Assembly: GCF_030272615.1 (NCBI RefSeq)
Contig: NC_081413.1
Coordinates: 99,542,239 to 99,606,238, forward strand
Length of the DNA: 64,000 bases
Direction: 5' to 3'
Source of the DNA: Cryptomeria japonica
Taxonomy: Eukaryota > Streptophyta > Pinopsida > Cupressales > Cupressaceae
Shown: positions 33,646 through 46,092 of the stretch, in pieces
How positions within the stretch are numbered: position 1 is the first letter of the stretch
Layout: the number at the start of each line of letters is the position of its first letter
Program-made: the position numbers and the translations under genes
The notes under the pieces: model-generated
Database searches by the model: none
Seen by the model: only the letters and a program-made list of their open reading frames with translations
Told to the model about the DNA's origin: nothing

Positions 33646-34023
33646 AAATACCTATATCGAGTAAGAAGAATTTCTTCTTCCCTTGTATATATTTGTTCAA
33701 ATTTAGAAAACAATATAGAGACTGTCTTTTTATTTTTTCACTGTATGTTTACTGTTATACATTACTACGACAATGATATTGTCATTCATTTATACTGTCC
33801 TCAAGTTCATTTTATTATGAACAAACACTATTACTGTCCCTCACACACTAAACTGTATTTCTCGTTCAATCAACTGCACTATGATTTATCCCATATTCTT
33901 GATTTCACCAACCTATACAAACTGTCTTTTTCTTAATTCAAATACTGATACTTCAACTCTACATTTTTTAATAAGATTTTTTTATTTTATTTTTTATAAC
34001 GATTAAATAAATAAAAAAGAAAG

Positions 34024-34700
34024 ATAAAGTCATTATTTGGTTGTTTATGTAATGACCATTATCTCCACGTAAAAGAGGTAGATGAAAGAGGTTTGAGTTT
34101 AAATTTGAATGCATTTCTCCCACTTTCACTCTCTAAATTATACATGTTATTGTGAAACCTAGTTCATCTCCTCACTTTCAAAACAGGAAAGACAATCCTT
34201 AAACCCTTACTTCAAATCTTTTGCAACTATCCATTTTCATCTTTTTATTCTCCCATAAAGATCACACCTATTTTGGTCATAAATCCATCTCTTAGGATTT
34301 GTTGAAGATTTGTTGTTAACACTAATTTGTACATATCATATTTATTTACAACAGGTCTCAAAAGTTTTTCTATATCTTCTCTAATTCCATTTTCAATATC
34401 CCTTTCATCTCATCATCATCACTCCCCACTTTTGTCAGAAATCCATCACTTAAAGGTTTGTTGTTTATGTTACTCGGTAAACTTTATATTCATTTTTAAA
34501 CTTTTCTATATCTTCTATAATTGTTTCAATTACTCGATAAAATTTATTTTCATTTTTAAAATTTTCTATATCTTCTCTAATTCCATTTTCAATACTCTTT
34601 CCATCTTATCATCATCACACCCCACTTTTGTCACAAATCCATCACTTAAAGGTTTGTTGTTTATGTTACTTGGTAAACTTTATATTCATTTTTAAACTTT
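34024..34700. repeat. Segmental duplication block C in unit 3, with internal duplication
   Basis: 34,024-34,463 matches 28,792-29,235. Here it continues uninterrupted, and part of it is repeated: about 34,363-34,501 and 34,564-34,700 share CATCACTTAAAGGTTTGTTG and GGTAAACTTTATATTC, with a partial third unit between them. A 122-codon open frame (34,327-34,695) over it is a product of the repeat, not a gene. Confidence 0.8.
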
Positions 34701-34959
34701 TCTAGAAGCTAGACTAAATCTTTTTTCATGCCTCATCCCTCATAAAGTTTTATTCATCCTCACCTTAAATCTAAGCAAAGATTTAAATCGACACCGTTGG
34801 ACGGGAATATTACCTTGTGATCATGCCAAGAGCAATGCAATTTGTATTTGACTGTACACGTGACCTCTTTGAAATGGAAAAAGATTATTATGGTAGACGA
34901 TTATTCTAACTGTAGAAGCTTCATTTATTTGTGTTATGATTTCTTTCTATTAATAAATA

Positions 34960-35330
34960 TGAAAAGTTCTTGTCAAATTGTTTCCTCCATGCCTCAAAAA
35001 GGTGCATTTAAATGGGAGGCTTTAGTACAGGTTATGGAGATTTTTGTCAAACGTTATGGTTAGAAACACTCTGCTATGAATCATAGACAACACACCTGAA
35101 ATTGTTTGACAAAATGCCTCAAAAAGGTGTCATCTCATGGAGTGAGGTGGAGGTAGGAAACCGATTTGTTGAACATGTTTCAGAGAATCTCAAGCAAATA
35201 TAGTTTTCTCTTGAAGACATACATACAATATCGACTATAGGGCCTCAAAAGAGATGTTATTTCATAAAAAGCAAGCACAAATGGATATGCTCAAAAAGCT
35301 TTAGAAACCTTTAAGCAATGCAAGTAGGAC
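34960..35330 (+). pseudogene. PPR-like gene fragment
   Basis: Peptide pieces in broken frames look like plant pentatricopeptide repeats. LFDKMPQKGVISWSEV at about 35,088-35,140 matches the common LFDxMPxRDVVSW pattern, an earlier MPQKGAFKWEALVQ lies near 34,990-35,030, and NGYAQKALETFKQ is at about 35,283-35,320. PPR proteins bind organellar RNA; intact ones are hundreds of residues long, and this is a short relic with stops and frameshifts. Confidence 0.45.
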
Positions 35331-36310
35331 CGTAAATCCATGCCTCACGACATGCACCAATCCTATCCCATCTTTATTATTATGTCGAGAGGCGTCCTAT
35401 ACAATGTCAACACATCCGTGAAACAAAAAAGAAAGGGCAGTTACAATTGCAGCATATGGAATTCCAAGAGTCTTGCATATTCTGTCCATTAACAGGAATG
35501 GTAGTGAAAGGCCAGATTCGTAACTGCAGCTGAGTCATGGCACCAAAAGGCCAGCTATTTTAGCTTTCATAGTTGTAGCGACAACGGAAGACCAATTGTT
35601 TCATTTGTAACTGGAGCAGTGGTGGAAGACCAATTGTTTCATCTTTTAAAATGAAATTGCATTCTCTTTGCCAGTCATTGGTTTCAAAGATATTTGGCAT
35701 TCTTTTACCAGTGATTAGGTTATAGTCCATAAGCTGGGCATCTTGCTTGAGAAGACTGCGTTATTGGCAAGTTGGATTTAGAAAAATATTTGTTTTAAAT
35801 TAGTTTTTCCTTTCTTGTAGAGGAATTGAGTGTATCTTTCTTACAGTTTTCAGCACATCATAGACTGGGGTTTCCACTCTTTCCTCTACATTTTTTGTTT
35901 AGAATATTTGTTGGGTGTCTACTATACACCTTGGAGTTTAGCCAAAATCAGGTATGCATCCTTCAACTGCTATAACTTAGTCTGTTTAATCATTTTGTTG
36001 ACTAAAAATTTCCAATTTTTTTTATTAGTTGTACATTTACCGGATTGTTTCATTTGTCGTTTCAATAAAAGGATATACAATAGCTCAAAGTGCACTTTTT
36101 TTGTCGTAATCAATTCAGGCATCGATATCACTTAACATCAATATCTATATAATCAACTTGGTATTCATATTAGTTTTGCACCATATCTTTGTAATCAACA
36201 CCATATCTTTGTAATCAACCTTTGAGGCATCCTGTGCAATGTATATTTTAAGTAACAATGGAAATGTAGTAAAAAAAACTCTTTTAGTTCTTAGGTTGTA
36301 AAAATTTCTG
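35331..36310. other. Intergenic DNA, nothing recognised
   Basis: No domain, RNA or transposon end seen; a small imperfect repeat (GGAAGACCAATTGTTTCAT at about 35,587 and 35,626) is present. The 101-codon open frame at 35,830-36,135 has no supporting similarity. Confidence 0.4.
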
Positions 36311-36322
36311 AAGTTGTAAGTT

Positions 36323-36761
36323 TTTGTTTAAGGAAAAAGCAGGTTTTGAAGGGGCCCCGAAACCCTTTACAAGCAGAACTTAAACAGCAAAGCTACAAGA
36401 AACAGAAAAGAACATAATCCATAAAAAACCAGCGGAAAACCGAAGAAAACCCAAAAAAGCCCCATAAAGCCAGCAGGCCTTCCAGCATTCAAATTTTTTC
36501 CAGGGCTTTAGCCAGGGTGTTGCTGATTTCATATAGCTCTTTGATGTTGTCTTTGAAGTTAGGGGGATCCTTTGCTGAAGCAGCCACAACTTTCTTGATA
36601 TTGGCCCTGGTTCTCTTCGCAGTACCACCCACCGGAGTAGCATCACCGCTTCCAGTCTAGATGGTCTCTTCCTCCAGGTCAAGATCCACGACCGGTTTAG
36701 GAGTGCAGGTATGATCAACGACCTTGGTGATGTCCTCCAGGTTTTTAGTGACAACATTCTA
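36323..36761 (-). mobile_element. Non-LTR retrotransposon insertion with 12-bp target duplication
   Basis: AAGTTGTAAGTT occurs at 36,311-36,322 and 36,762-36,773, flanking 439 bp of GC-richer sequence that starts TTTGTTTAAGG on the left (a weak poly(A) end on the minus strand). The minus strand is nearly open throughout (ORF 36,380-36,757), and a frame with KKFECWKACWLYGAF near its 3' end looks like plant non-LTR 3' coding sequence. It is read as a 5'-truncated, minus-strand LINE-type copy. The protein identity is uncertain. Confidence 0.6.
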
Positions 36762-36773
36762 AAGTTGTAAGTT

Positions 36774-38589
36774 GCAAATAATTCTAAATTCGAGTATTTC
36801 TAATAGTACAAATGAAAGGACAAATGGCTTAAAGTTTACCATGTTATATACTATATATATGTTACCTAATATTAGAAATTCAATATTTAGAAAATAGTTT
36901 GTCACCGTTTGGTAATTGTCTATAGTCTATTATTTGTGCATAAATCTTGAAATATAGGGTCATAAATATAGCCAAAGAGAGCTCTATGAAAAACTAGAAA
37001 TTATACCAAAAAAAACCAGAAATTATACATAGGTTTTGTCATGGGTATTTATGATAACATATTTTTTTTTCATAAACCGTAGGTTTCTATGAGAATTTTT
37101 TTGTGATGATAAAGGTAGCTAAAGAGAGCTCTATTTTTAACTGCAGATTTTGAGGGTTTACAATACCATGTTCCATGTTACCTGCCGATGTGAACTGGTA
37201 AGCTACATATGATAACTTTGTACTCCTTAATTTTTGGGTTCTGGTTTTCAAATTTATTGGATTTTTTATATTCCTCTTTAGCGTGGGATTCATATTCAAG
37301 CACTGGTCTTCCTATACGATATTTTGATTTAATTTATATTTGTCTTCAGCATGGGAGTGGATATTCAATGCAAGTTTTAGTGGCTTGTCTGTCGATATCT
37401 CCAACAAGAACTTTCCTTTGTTTGTTTGAATGCAGATTCAAACACAGGTAACAAACCTATCTTAAGTGATCTACCCTACTCCTCTAAAGGTTGTTGATTT
37501 GCATTTCCCTGTAATTTGTGAAGAATTTATATGGAATTTGAATGAACTTGAACAAGACGATGATAAAAATTGATGGAATGTAGAGCTATGAGAAACTTGC
37601 CTTCACTTAACAAACAAATGATTGGGAAAAGAAAGAGCGAAACCTGTATCCGAATCACGAAGAATATGGGACTCGTAGTGATGAACGCTAATGCAACCCT
37701 CAGAGACTCAATTCTTTTACTTTTCATTTGTTTTAATCAAATAATTTTATGTAGATTTATATTTAATAAAACAAATTAATATTAATGAATTTAGTTAAAT
37801 AAATGTTTATTATTTAGATTTTAATATTAATGAATTTAGTTAAATAAATGTTTATTATTTTGATTTTAATAACAAATTAGAACATGTGATCTGTAGAAAG
37901 TTTATAATACAGTCAAAAGATATTTTATTAAGTATTTTGGATTTTGGGACTATTAAATTAGCCCCATCAATCTATCAATATTATGAAAAAATACATTTGT
38001 GCACTTTTACTTAAAAAAATAATTTATCATTATTAGAGTGCATAAATAACAATATGACATTTGTTACATAGAATCATTATCTCTTATATTTTCATGCCTT
38101 AGCCTTAAATATGGAGTCATTCATTTTAACTAATAATAAAATAATATCATTTGACCAATATAATATAATAATATATTATTCGAATATAAATATTATATAA
38201 TTAGTAATATATTTTGATAAAAATAAAAATATATAAATATCAATATAACAATAATATGTTATAATATATTATATTTGAATGTTGTTATTCTTAATTTGTT
38301 AAGATATTGATGTCATGGAATGTTGTTATAAAAAGATTAAAAAGGAAGGAAAGAATCTAATTTTCAAATTAGAAAGATTAATATTGAAAATAGAAGCAAT
38401 AACTTTACCAAAAAAAGGAATGAAAGAATCTTAATTTTCAATTTAAAAAGATTAAAAAAAAATTATAATATTTAAGATATACAAATATTTAGTATTAAAA
38501 GTTTCTAATTTATCATTTAGATGTGATTTTTCTATTTTAGTTGAGTTATAATAACATTTGAAAAATAACATATGATTATTAATTTAGAA
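36774..38589. other. AT-rich intergenic DNA with a 2 x 45-bp duplication
   Basis: 37,777-37,821 and 37,822-37,866 are tandem copies containing TAATATTAATGAATTTAGTT. Otherwise no gene or element was recognised; 37,900-38,590 is almost pure A/T. Confidence 0.6.
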
Positions 38590-39143
38590 AGGTCACAAAT
38601 AATGTTTTAAACACTACCTAGAACTTGAACCCTATTTTAACCCTAAGCCTAAAGTAATTGAATCATACTCACAATTCTAACCCCAATTGAAATCTAATAC
38701 TAATCATAACTATGATCAACCACTTATCATAATTAAACCCTAACCTTGGCAATATCCCTAATCTAGACCCAATTGAACCCTAACCATAACCTAACCCCAA
38801 ACTTAGCTAAAACCCTTGAATTAGGCCCCAATTACAAGTTAAACTATAGTCTAGCAATAATTGAACCACAACCCTAGATTTAAACCTAACTCTAATTGAA
38901 CTCTAGCCCTAAACCCCTAACTGGACTTTAATCATAATTGGACATTAATCCTTATTAAATCCTAACCCTATTCTACCTCATACCTTGATCCTTATTAAGC
39001 CCTTACCATAATAAAATAGTAAACATAATTGAACCCTAACTCTTACTTAACCATAACCCAAAAATCTAACCCTAATAATAATCCATAGTCCTAACCCTAA
39101 CCATAACTCAAACTATATATCTAACCTTAACCCTATTCCTAAC
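38590..39143. repeat. Interstitial telomere-like tract, left part
   Basis: Degenerate CCCTAA-type repeats (ACCCTAACC, CCCTAATTGAACCC and similar) with the C-rich strand on plus. It ends at CTAAC (39,139-39,143), where the gypsy element begins, and the same kind of sequence resumes right after the element at 50,096. Left and right parts are therefore one tract split by an insertion. Confidence 0.9.
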
Positions 39144-40603
39144 TGTATGTGGGAAAAGCGAGGCGATGAAACTTAAAATGTGAAAAATGAAGCTCAAAGA
39201 GGCTTGTCCACACACCCATAGGACTTCTTGGTGCAAGTTATGGAGTCATGAAGAATGACTCAACTTCCCAAGGTTGGTTCCTTGGTTCTCTATCTCACAA
39301 GGTCCCTCAAGACAATGCCTTTGCTCTCATATCACTGAGCAAAGTGACTAAGGGATGACTAATGCAAGAACGAGGGATGCTTTTGATTGATTTTAACATG
39401 AATGCATCCTATTTATGCATGATTCTACAAATGAGCTAAAGTAGATTATAAGATGACAAGGTTAGTATAAATACTATCCTAACATGATACACTAGTTAAT
39501 GATTTAAGCTAATGATAAAGGAAATATTCTAAAATGTTATATTAGATTAATTCCTATTGCAAAGAGAGACTAGATGTATTGATAAAATTGAGTGTAAATG
39601 AGATACTAAAAGCTTGCATGGATCCTTAAAATGGAGGAAGGAGAGCTCTATTTATAGTGAAAATAGGGCAATGGATGTTTAGCATTGAAAGAGTTAATCA
39701 AGGGTCAAGTTTGAAAGTTGTCAATCCATGTTTTCAATTTTCACCAATGAAATGGTGACAATTGTCAACATAAGGCTGGTTGAGAGGAGAGGTAAAAAGC
39801 ATTAAATGCTTGAGAAGACCTCATAGTTACCCTAGGAGGTAAGGGTTAAGGTTAGGTTATGGTTATCCAATGGATAAAGAGTTTACCCAAAGGATAAACT
39901 CTTGTGCAAAGGTTAAAGGAATAACCAAGGTCAAAGTAATAAATGCTTGATGAGACCCTTGGGTTAGATGGAGGTTAAGTTAGTCAAAAAGTCTCTAACC
40001 ATGCCACTAAGGGTTAGTTAACCATTAATGGTTTGAAGACTTTGGGGAAAAATTTGTAAGAGTCCTTCCAAATTTGGGGGTATTCAACAAGTTAGCTTGT
40101 TGAATGGATAAAGGCTTTAATGCCTTTTGAAGACTTTACTCCAAATTTGAGAAGTGACCTCCTCAAATTTAGGGAAAGGGGATAATTGAAGGGTTTAGGC
40201 TAATTGATTAGGATTAGATGGATTCTAGAAGAAATTAGGAAGGTGATTTAGGAGGCAAGTGGGAGATGTAGGAAAATGCAAGTGGGTGAGGAAAATAGAA
40301 TTTAATTAAAATAAAATTAATTTATTTCAATTGTGGTTGCAATTTGGGAAATTGAATAAATTAGATTTATTCAATTTGGGGTGGACTATTAATTAAAAGT
40401 AGATAGAAAAGGGGTTAATTAAATAAAATGATTTATTCAATTAAATGATGTAAAAGGTTCTAGTGAATTTAATTAAATAAATTGAATAATTTACTTAATT
40501 AAATAGAGGAATGTGGGTGATTTAGTTAAATTAGATTTAACTAAAATAGAGGAATGAACATAAAATATTCATTTAGGAAAATGGTCATTTTTATACGTCT
40601 ACA
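39144..40603 (-). repeat. 3' LTR of the Tat-like element
   Basis: 1,460 bp, TG...CA in both readings. A TATA box CTATAAATAG lies at 39,648-39,657 (minus strand), where LTR transcription would start. It is the more complete of the two LTR copies. Confidence 0.88.
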
Positions 40604-41291
40604 TTTTGCCCCTCTTTGAAGTGACGTGTGTGCACATGTTGATTCAAAGAAAATGATGTGTTGTTTTGATTTAGTTATGATCAATTTTTATGTTGTTTTG
40701 AGATTTTCATGTCGTGCCCTAGATTTGATAAAATGATATCGATAATGCCCCCTCGGGAGATGAATCAATTTTTTTTGAAAATTTGATTTGATTTGGATAA
40801 ATTTAATGGCATTTGAAATTTTGGTCTATGTTGAATGCGATAAATTGATTCATCTCCTGATAATGATGTTTGGTCGAGTTGTACGAGACACCACGAGCAA
40901 TTTTTGCATTCCTCCACGTAACCCTAATTTTGATTTACCCTATAAAAGGGAAAATGTGATTCCTTTTTGTCTCATTTGTGCTTGTTCAATTTGGAGAAAG
41001 TGACACGTGGAAAAAAAAAAGTCAACATGCCGATTTCGTATTCTTCTCATCGATTCGAGCGTGTGCGGAGGTATCAAAGGCCTGTTGCATATTGAAAGGA
41101 AATACAAGAGCAAGGAAAGAAAAATGAAATCCAAGTAAGTTTATTGATGAAGTAAATGTTATCAAGAGAAATGCAAAAACCTTGGAGCAATCACCCAAAT
41201 GTGAAGAAGGAGGCACAAGAACTTTTGAAAGGGGAAAAACAAAGAAAAACCCCTTGTGATATTATGAATGAGGCAATGCCTAAAATGAGAG

Positions 41292-41294
<3 letters not shown>

Positions 41295-41334
<40 letters not shown>
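41295..41334. repeat. (GA)20 microsatellite
   Basis: Forty bases of perfect GA repeat inside the element, upstream of the 3' LTR in element orientation. The Ser/Leu-rich open frame across it on the minus strand (41,162-41,380) is an artefact of the repeat. Confidence 0.97.
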
Positions 41335-41336
<2 letters not shown>

Positions 41337-41749
41337 CTCTTTACAATATTGTCATTAAGAAGAAAAGAGAGAGGAGACATCTCTTAAATAGAGATGAGGA
41401 GAGGAGTTACAAAGTAACTCCCAAATCTATGAATGCCACCATTCATAAAATGTGTGTGCCATGTGTCCACATCCTCTTATGGAGGAAATCTAATATTCCT
41501 TAATAAAGGAAAATAAAAGAAATGACTTGTCCTCACACATGTACTAGAGGACAAATTACATGTAGGAATTCCAAAGGAACATCCTAAACTAAATACAAAT
41601 AAACCTAAGCTAAGTAAAGATTAAATATTCTAACACGTATGGACCACCAGTAAGCCAACCCTTTTGATCCCTTTTTTATTTTTTATTGTCATTTTTAGTC
41701 ATGTTTTCAATTTGTCATGCAGATTTTACGTTTTAGCACATCGAGGTCA

Positions 41750-42190
41750 ACAAATAGCGCATACGATAGGCATCGTAGCACGTTGGGTTAAATAAAATAG
41801 GGTAGCATCCAAAATTTTTAGGGTAGTGCATAGGTAGACTAGGTTAGTGCATAGGATTAGGTTAGTGCACCGGGGTCACAGGGCAGCGCAGAGGGTAAAA
41901 CAGGAAGCGCATAGGAGATACCTAGCGCATAAGGTTTTTAGGGGGTCAGATGGGTAGGTCCAGATAGCACGTAGGTATGACCTAGCACATAAGGTTAGAT
42001 ACGTAGCGCAAGAGTGGTATAGGTTAGCGCATGGGGTAGCTTTAGCACTTAGGGTAGATTGGATGGCGCATTGGAAGAAAAGGGTAGCGCATAGGTTCTA
42101 GCTAGCGCATAAGGTAGATTGGGTAGCACGTGGAGAGGACAGGTTAGCGCATGATAAACAATTTAGTGTGTAGACAAGATGGTTTAGCGC
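41750..42190. repeat. Iterated TAGCGCATAGG motif, about 20 copies
   Basis: The core TAGCGCAT, with variants TAGTGCAT, TAGCACGT and TAGCACAT, recurs roughly every 18-25 bp across about 440 bp, with spacers that are mostly A/G-rich and not conserved. It lies between the plant-mobile-domain ORF and the 3' LTR of the Tat-like element. A rearranged piece of the same array is found at about 49,748-49,783 in the other LTR. Function unknown; it resembles a degenerate satellite. Confidence 0.85.
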
Positions 42191-42411
42191 ATAGGGAAAT
42201 TTTTTTGGTATAGTGTGATTTGTGAATGAAGAAAATTGGTAGGTTGATGCTGATTCTGTCGGGTAGGTGCAATTTGTCAATCTGCATGGTTGCTGTCATT
42301 ATTTTGATGAGTTTGTCCAATATGAATTCCGATATAACTTGATTTGATGTGCAATTTTTCAAGTTGATATAGATTTGATGCGATTTTGATATGATGTGTT
42401 TGATATGAATT

Positions 42412-42585
42412 GTGGAGCTTGAGTTGTTTTAAAAGCTACATTGATTGTGGAACTTGAGTTGTTTTACAAGTTGATATGGATGTGAAACTTGAGTTGTGTT
42501 ACAAGTTGATATGAAACTTGAGTTTTGTTACAAGTTGATATGATTGTGAAAATTGAGTTGTGTTACAAGTTGATATGATTTGATG
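42412..42585. repeat. Short tandem array, about five units of 32-36 bp
   Basis: Units share AACTTGAGTTGTGTTACAAG and GTTGATATG with small length changes, directly upstream of the plant-mobile-domain reading frame on the plus strand. Confidence 0.85.
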
Positions 42586-42720
42586 GATTGATATGATGTG
42601 GAACTTGATTTAAATTGTTCAAAATTTTTAAGTTTTTAAGAGGAATTTGATTTTGATATCCATGTGTTGATGAGGAAACTGATATTGGACTTGCTTTGCT
42701 TTTTGACAGAGGGTCTTGGA

Positions 42721-44700
42721 GTGGTTCAGTCGCGTGAGCGATTTTCGAGACCATGGTCCTTGATACCACAATTGGCATAGGCAGATAGAGACATTATTGA
42801 GAGGTGTGGCTTGACCTTGTTGTTAGATATGCCTCAGTTTATCGTAAACCAAGGTTTATTGACAGCATTGGCTGAGAGGTGGCATAATGATACAAACACC
42901 TTCCATTTGGCGACAAGCGAGATGACAGTGACGCCTGAGGATTGTTATCGGATTCTACGGATTCCTGTGGTAGGTGCATTGCTACCCTATGAGCAAACCG
43001 AGGAGGGGGGAACTGAGGCACTTTGTCGGATCTTGCAGGATGATACTGTTTACGGGTATGAGATCCCCTGGCAGGAGTTTTTGGATTTAGATTATGCTCC
43101 TCTACCATCAGTTTTAGCAGGTTTCATAGGTGGGTTCTTATGTCTCGACCGTAGATCAAAGGGACTAGCAGTGGGGTGGGGATTGGTTTTGGAGGATATG
43201 GTGACGCAGGGTCGCCAATTTGTGTGGGGGTCGGCTATGCTGGCCTACTTATACACGGATTTACATCAGGTGGTATACTTGGGTTACGACAGTTTATCAG
43301 CTGGAGTGACACTGCTCCAGGTATGGGCGTGGGAGCATATTCCCGCAGCTAGGCCATTGGTGGACAGAGATAGGCCTGTTGGGTGTGCGTATGCATATGG
43401 ATACAGAGGGATAGTTGTCAAGCGTAAGTTGGGCAAACTAGAGCACTGGAGGAGAGTGTTGGATGATATTGATACGGTCGTCTAACAACCATATATAGGT
43501 TGTGAGGTATGGGCAGAGGATGGGATGGAGATGCCCTATGTGTACATGATGAAATATTTGATAGGGCAGACGCCCTTTGTGATTGAGAGGTTTCTACATA
43601 GCCGAGTGTTGCGGCAATATGGTCGACAGCAGGGGATTCCATAGGGAGCATGTTTTTATGCTTGAAGGAGACAGGACATTCCAAATTGGGGACCTACGAT
43701 TGATAGCACGGCGGCAGTGGAGGAGTTTTTTCATTTAGCCGACCAGATTTGGGATCATGCCCCTGAGATAGTGGATGCAGGGATGACTGACAATTTTGCA
43801 GCGCGTGCAGTGGCCCAGATATCAGATCCAATGAAGATGATTCCTTCTTTTGATGATGATGAGGATGATCAGTGAGGAGAGGCTAGGAGGAGATAGAGGA
43901 TGGAGGTGGTGACGGAGGGGGTGATGATGGAGGAGGTGGTGATAGAGGAGGTGGTCGAGGTCGGCGAGGGGAGAGGGGGAGATTGGATCAAGGGAGATTT
44001 GATCGGGGGAGGAGAGGAGAGAGAGGTGGAGATGGTGGTGCTAGAGTGGTACGGGGGGAGAGGGTAGGGGAGCGGGTGGCAGTGGATAGAGGGAGAGGAG
44101 GTTTGGCTATCAGAGCTGGAGGGGAGGAGCGGGTTGGCGAGGTGATAGCGGTAGTGGGAGGGTATGATGATTTCAGACGACCATCCCAGAGGAGGAGGTC
44201 AGATGTTTTACCTCCACCAGTACCGAGGACAGGTAGAGGGACAGGGGTACCCCTATAGATGCGGGTTCCGACGCATGCGGAGGATGCGCAAATTAGATCG
44301 CTGCAATTGTTAGTGCAGCATTTGTAGACACAGTTGTTGGCGCATCAACGTCAGATTACTCAGTTGACCACAAAGCGTGATATTGAGATGGAGCGGCGGG
44401 GTCGAGCAGAGGAGCTCACGACGAGTGTGTAAAGAGCGGCAGTAGTGGTCCGATGAGAGACACCTTGAGAGAGCTGGCTTTGAGAGCCAAGGAGGTGGAG
44501 TATTATCGGCAATATTATGAGGATGCAGTGCCTAGGGAGCACCGAGTGGAGAGTTTTACATAGTCGAGATCTAATCGATCCCGAGAGACTGGGTCGAGGA
44601 CGGAGAGCAGAGGCGTGACAGGGCCTCCTAGACAGGATCCACCTGGAGATCCAGGTGCTGGGACATCTGCAGTGAGACCATCGCCTTCAAGAGATAGTCA
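42721..44700 (+). pseudogene. Plant mobile domain (PMD) protein ORF, antisense to pol
   Basis: The plus-strand frame from 42,721 has a TAG at 42,778-42,780, then is open to TAA at 43,483-43,485; the first ATG in the open part is 42,829. The peptide (DCYRILRIPVVGALLPYEQ, LAGFIGGFLCLDRRSKGL, LLQVWAWEHIP) is the aminotransferase-like/plant mobile domain known from MAIN-type nuclear proteins and from transposons. The same frame continues past the stops through MPYVYMMKYLIGQTPFVIE to an acidic DDDEDD end near 43,873. A Gly/Arg-rich region (43,880-44,260) and a helical, charged C-terminus to about 44,700 follow in other frames. It lies inside the Tat-like element but on the opposite strand to pol. 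The stops make this copy dead. Some plant gypsy elements are known to carry such extra ORFs; role unknown. Confidence 0.8.
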
Positions 44701-46092
44701 TACCTGAGAGACGTTGTCTCTATTGTATTTTGATCATTTTTTTGTATGGACACAGACATGACATATTTTGTATATTGATAATTTTTTGATATATGTATAT
44801 GACACCATTTTCTTTGATCCTCATGTGATGTGTTATGGATTATACTTTCTATATGCTTTTGATTATTCTATGATGATGCAATGCTTAGATAAATGTATGT
44901 GATGTGATATTTGATGAATATGATGCATGATGATGTGAGATGTATCTTGAAAATGAGATATATGATATGATATGTTGAGATGTAAAATGATATGCAACTA
45001 ATTATTTTTGAGCATCCTCATTCTGCATTTGTCATCCATGTACAGCCACATGTTGTTTCCTTTCTTTGTATGTATCATCATTGAGCATCAATTTGTTTTG
45101 GGATATGTTAAAAATTTATACAAGCATAATGGTATAATTGAACCATAATGACCTGAGAAAAGTTTATATGATTTTTGATTTTGCAAGATAGCACAAGCGT
45201 CAAGGTATAATTGAACCAGGACGACCTAAGTGCGGATTGCATAGAAACAGACAAGATTAAACCATTTGTATGCGTAAAGTGGAATCATGTCTTCAGTGAT
45301 GTGTTGTGAATCACGTCTTGAGACAAGTATTTACATAGTACAGATGATCGCCTCACAGACAGAAAACTAAGAAAATATTGGAGTCCCCACGACGTTCTCT
45401 AGCTTTGAAGCATTGTTGAGAAAATATAGAGGATCCAATAATTCAAAAAGTTCAAGTGCAAAAAATAGTCAAAACTTTATGCAAGATGCAACATTTGATG
45501 CTTTAGAAAATCATCCATCATATTTTGTGAATCCTTTCAAACGATCAATGTTTTGCTTTGCAATCGTGTTGTTTTGCTGGATATGATGTTCTGAGTTTGC
45601 GACTAGTTTTGACGGCTTGAACGTGCTGCAAGTTTTGATCAATGTTTCCCCTACCCAAGTGTGCCTCTAAATGTGGATATGTACAGTGATTACCAAACCA
45701 TGGTGAGATGTGGTGAAAGGATATGCAGATGAACCAGGATAGTGACTACGCTAAGTATGGTCTGGATGGATATTGTGATAGAACTGTCGGGTGATGGCCG
45801 ATAGTGTTTGACTATGGATATAATGATATGGATATAGATAGAGGATTTGTCCTCTCACAAATAGCGCATGTTGCCAGGTTTTCACTAGTTGCTTTTATTG
45901 TACCTTTTTATTTGCTTTTTCTTGATTTTTTGATTTTTTTTATTTTTTTATTTTTCCGTGCATTTAGACTACTCAAGTGTAGTATTTCTTCAAATGGATG
46001 TTGTTAGCTGGTTCATCGAGCACATCTCCTTCTGAAGTTGTTAGTTGATAGGCGCCTGATCCGTAAGCTAATATAATGACATAGGGACCTAA
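44701..46092. other. Non-coding internal region of the Tat-like element
   Basis: Between the PMD relic and the integrase C-terminus. AT-rich, with simple ATGATATG-type repeats near 44,820-44,990. No ORF or RNA gene supported (a 67-codon frame at 45,804-46,007 is hydrophobic because of a T run). Confidence 0.5.

Noticed and set aside
41162-41380. Ser/Leu repeat protein on the minus strand
   Set aside because: Product of the (GA)20 microsatellite.
41750-42190. TAGCGCAT array considered as a CRISPR-like array
   Set aside because: Repeats are too short and variable, spacers are irregular, the host is a eukaryote and the array sits inside a retrotransposon.
42811-42828. Start of the PMD reading at 42,811
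   Set aside because: That codon is TTG; plant genes use ATG, and the first in-frame ATG is 42,829, with the frame also extending upstream through a TAG.
43983-44258. Gly/Arg-rich ORF considered as a separate RNA-binding protein
   Set aside because: It continues the PMD relic's tail within the same element; no independent start or domain.
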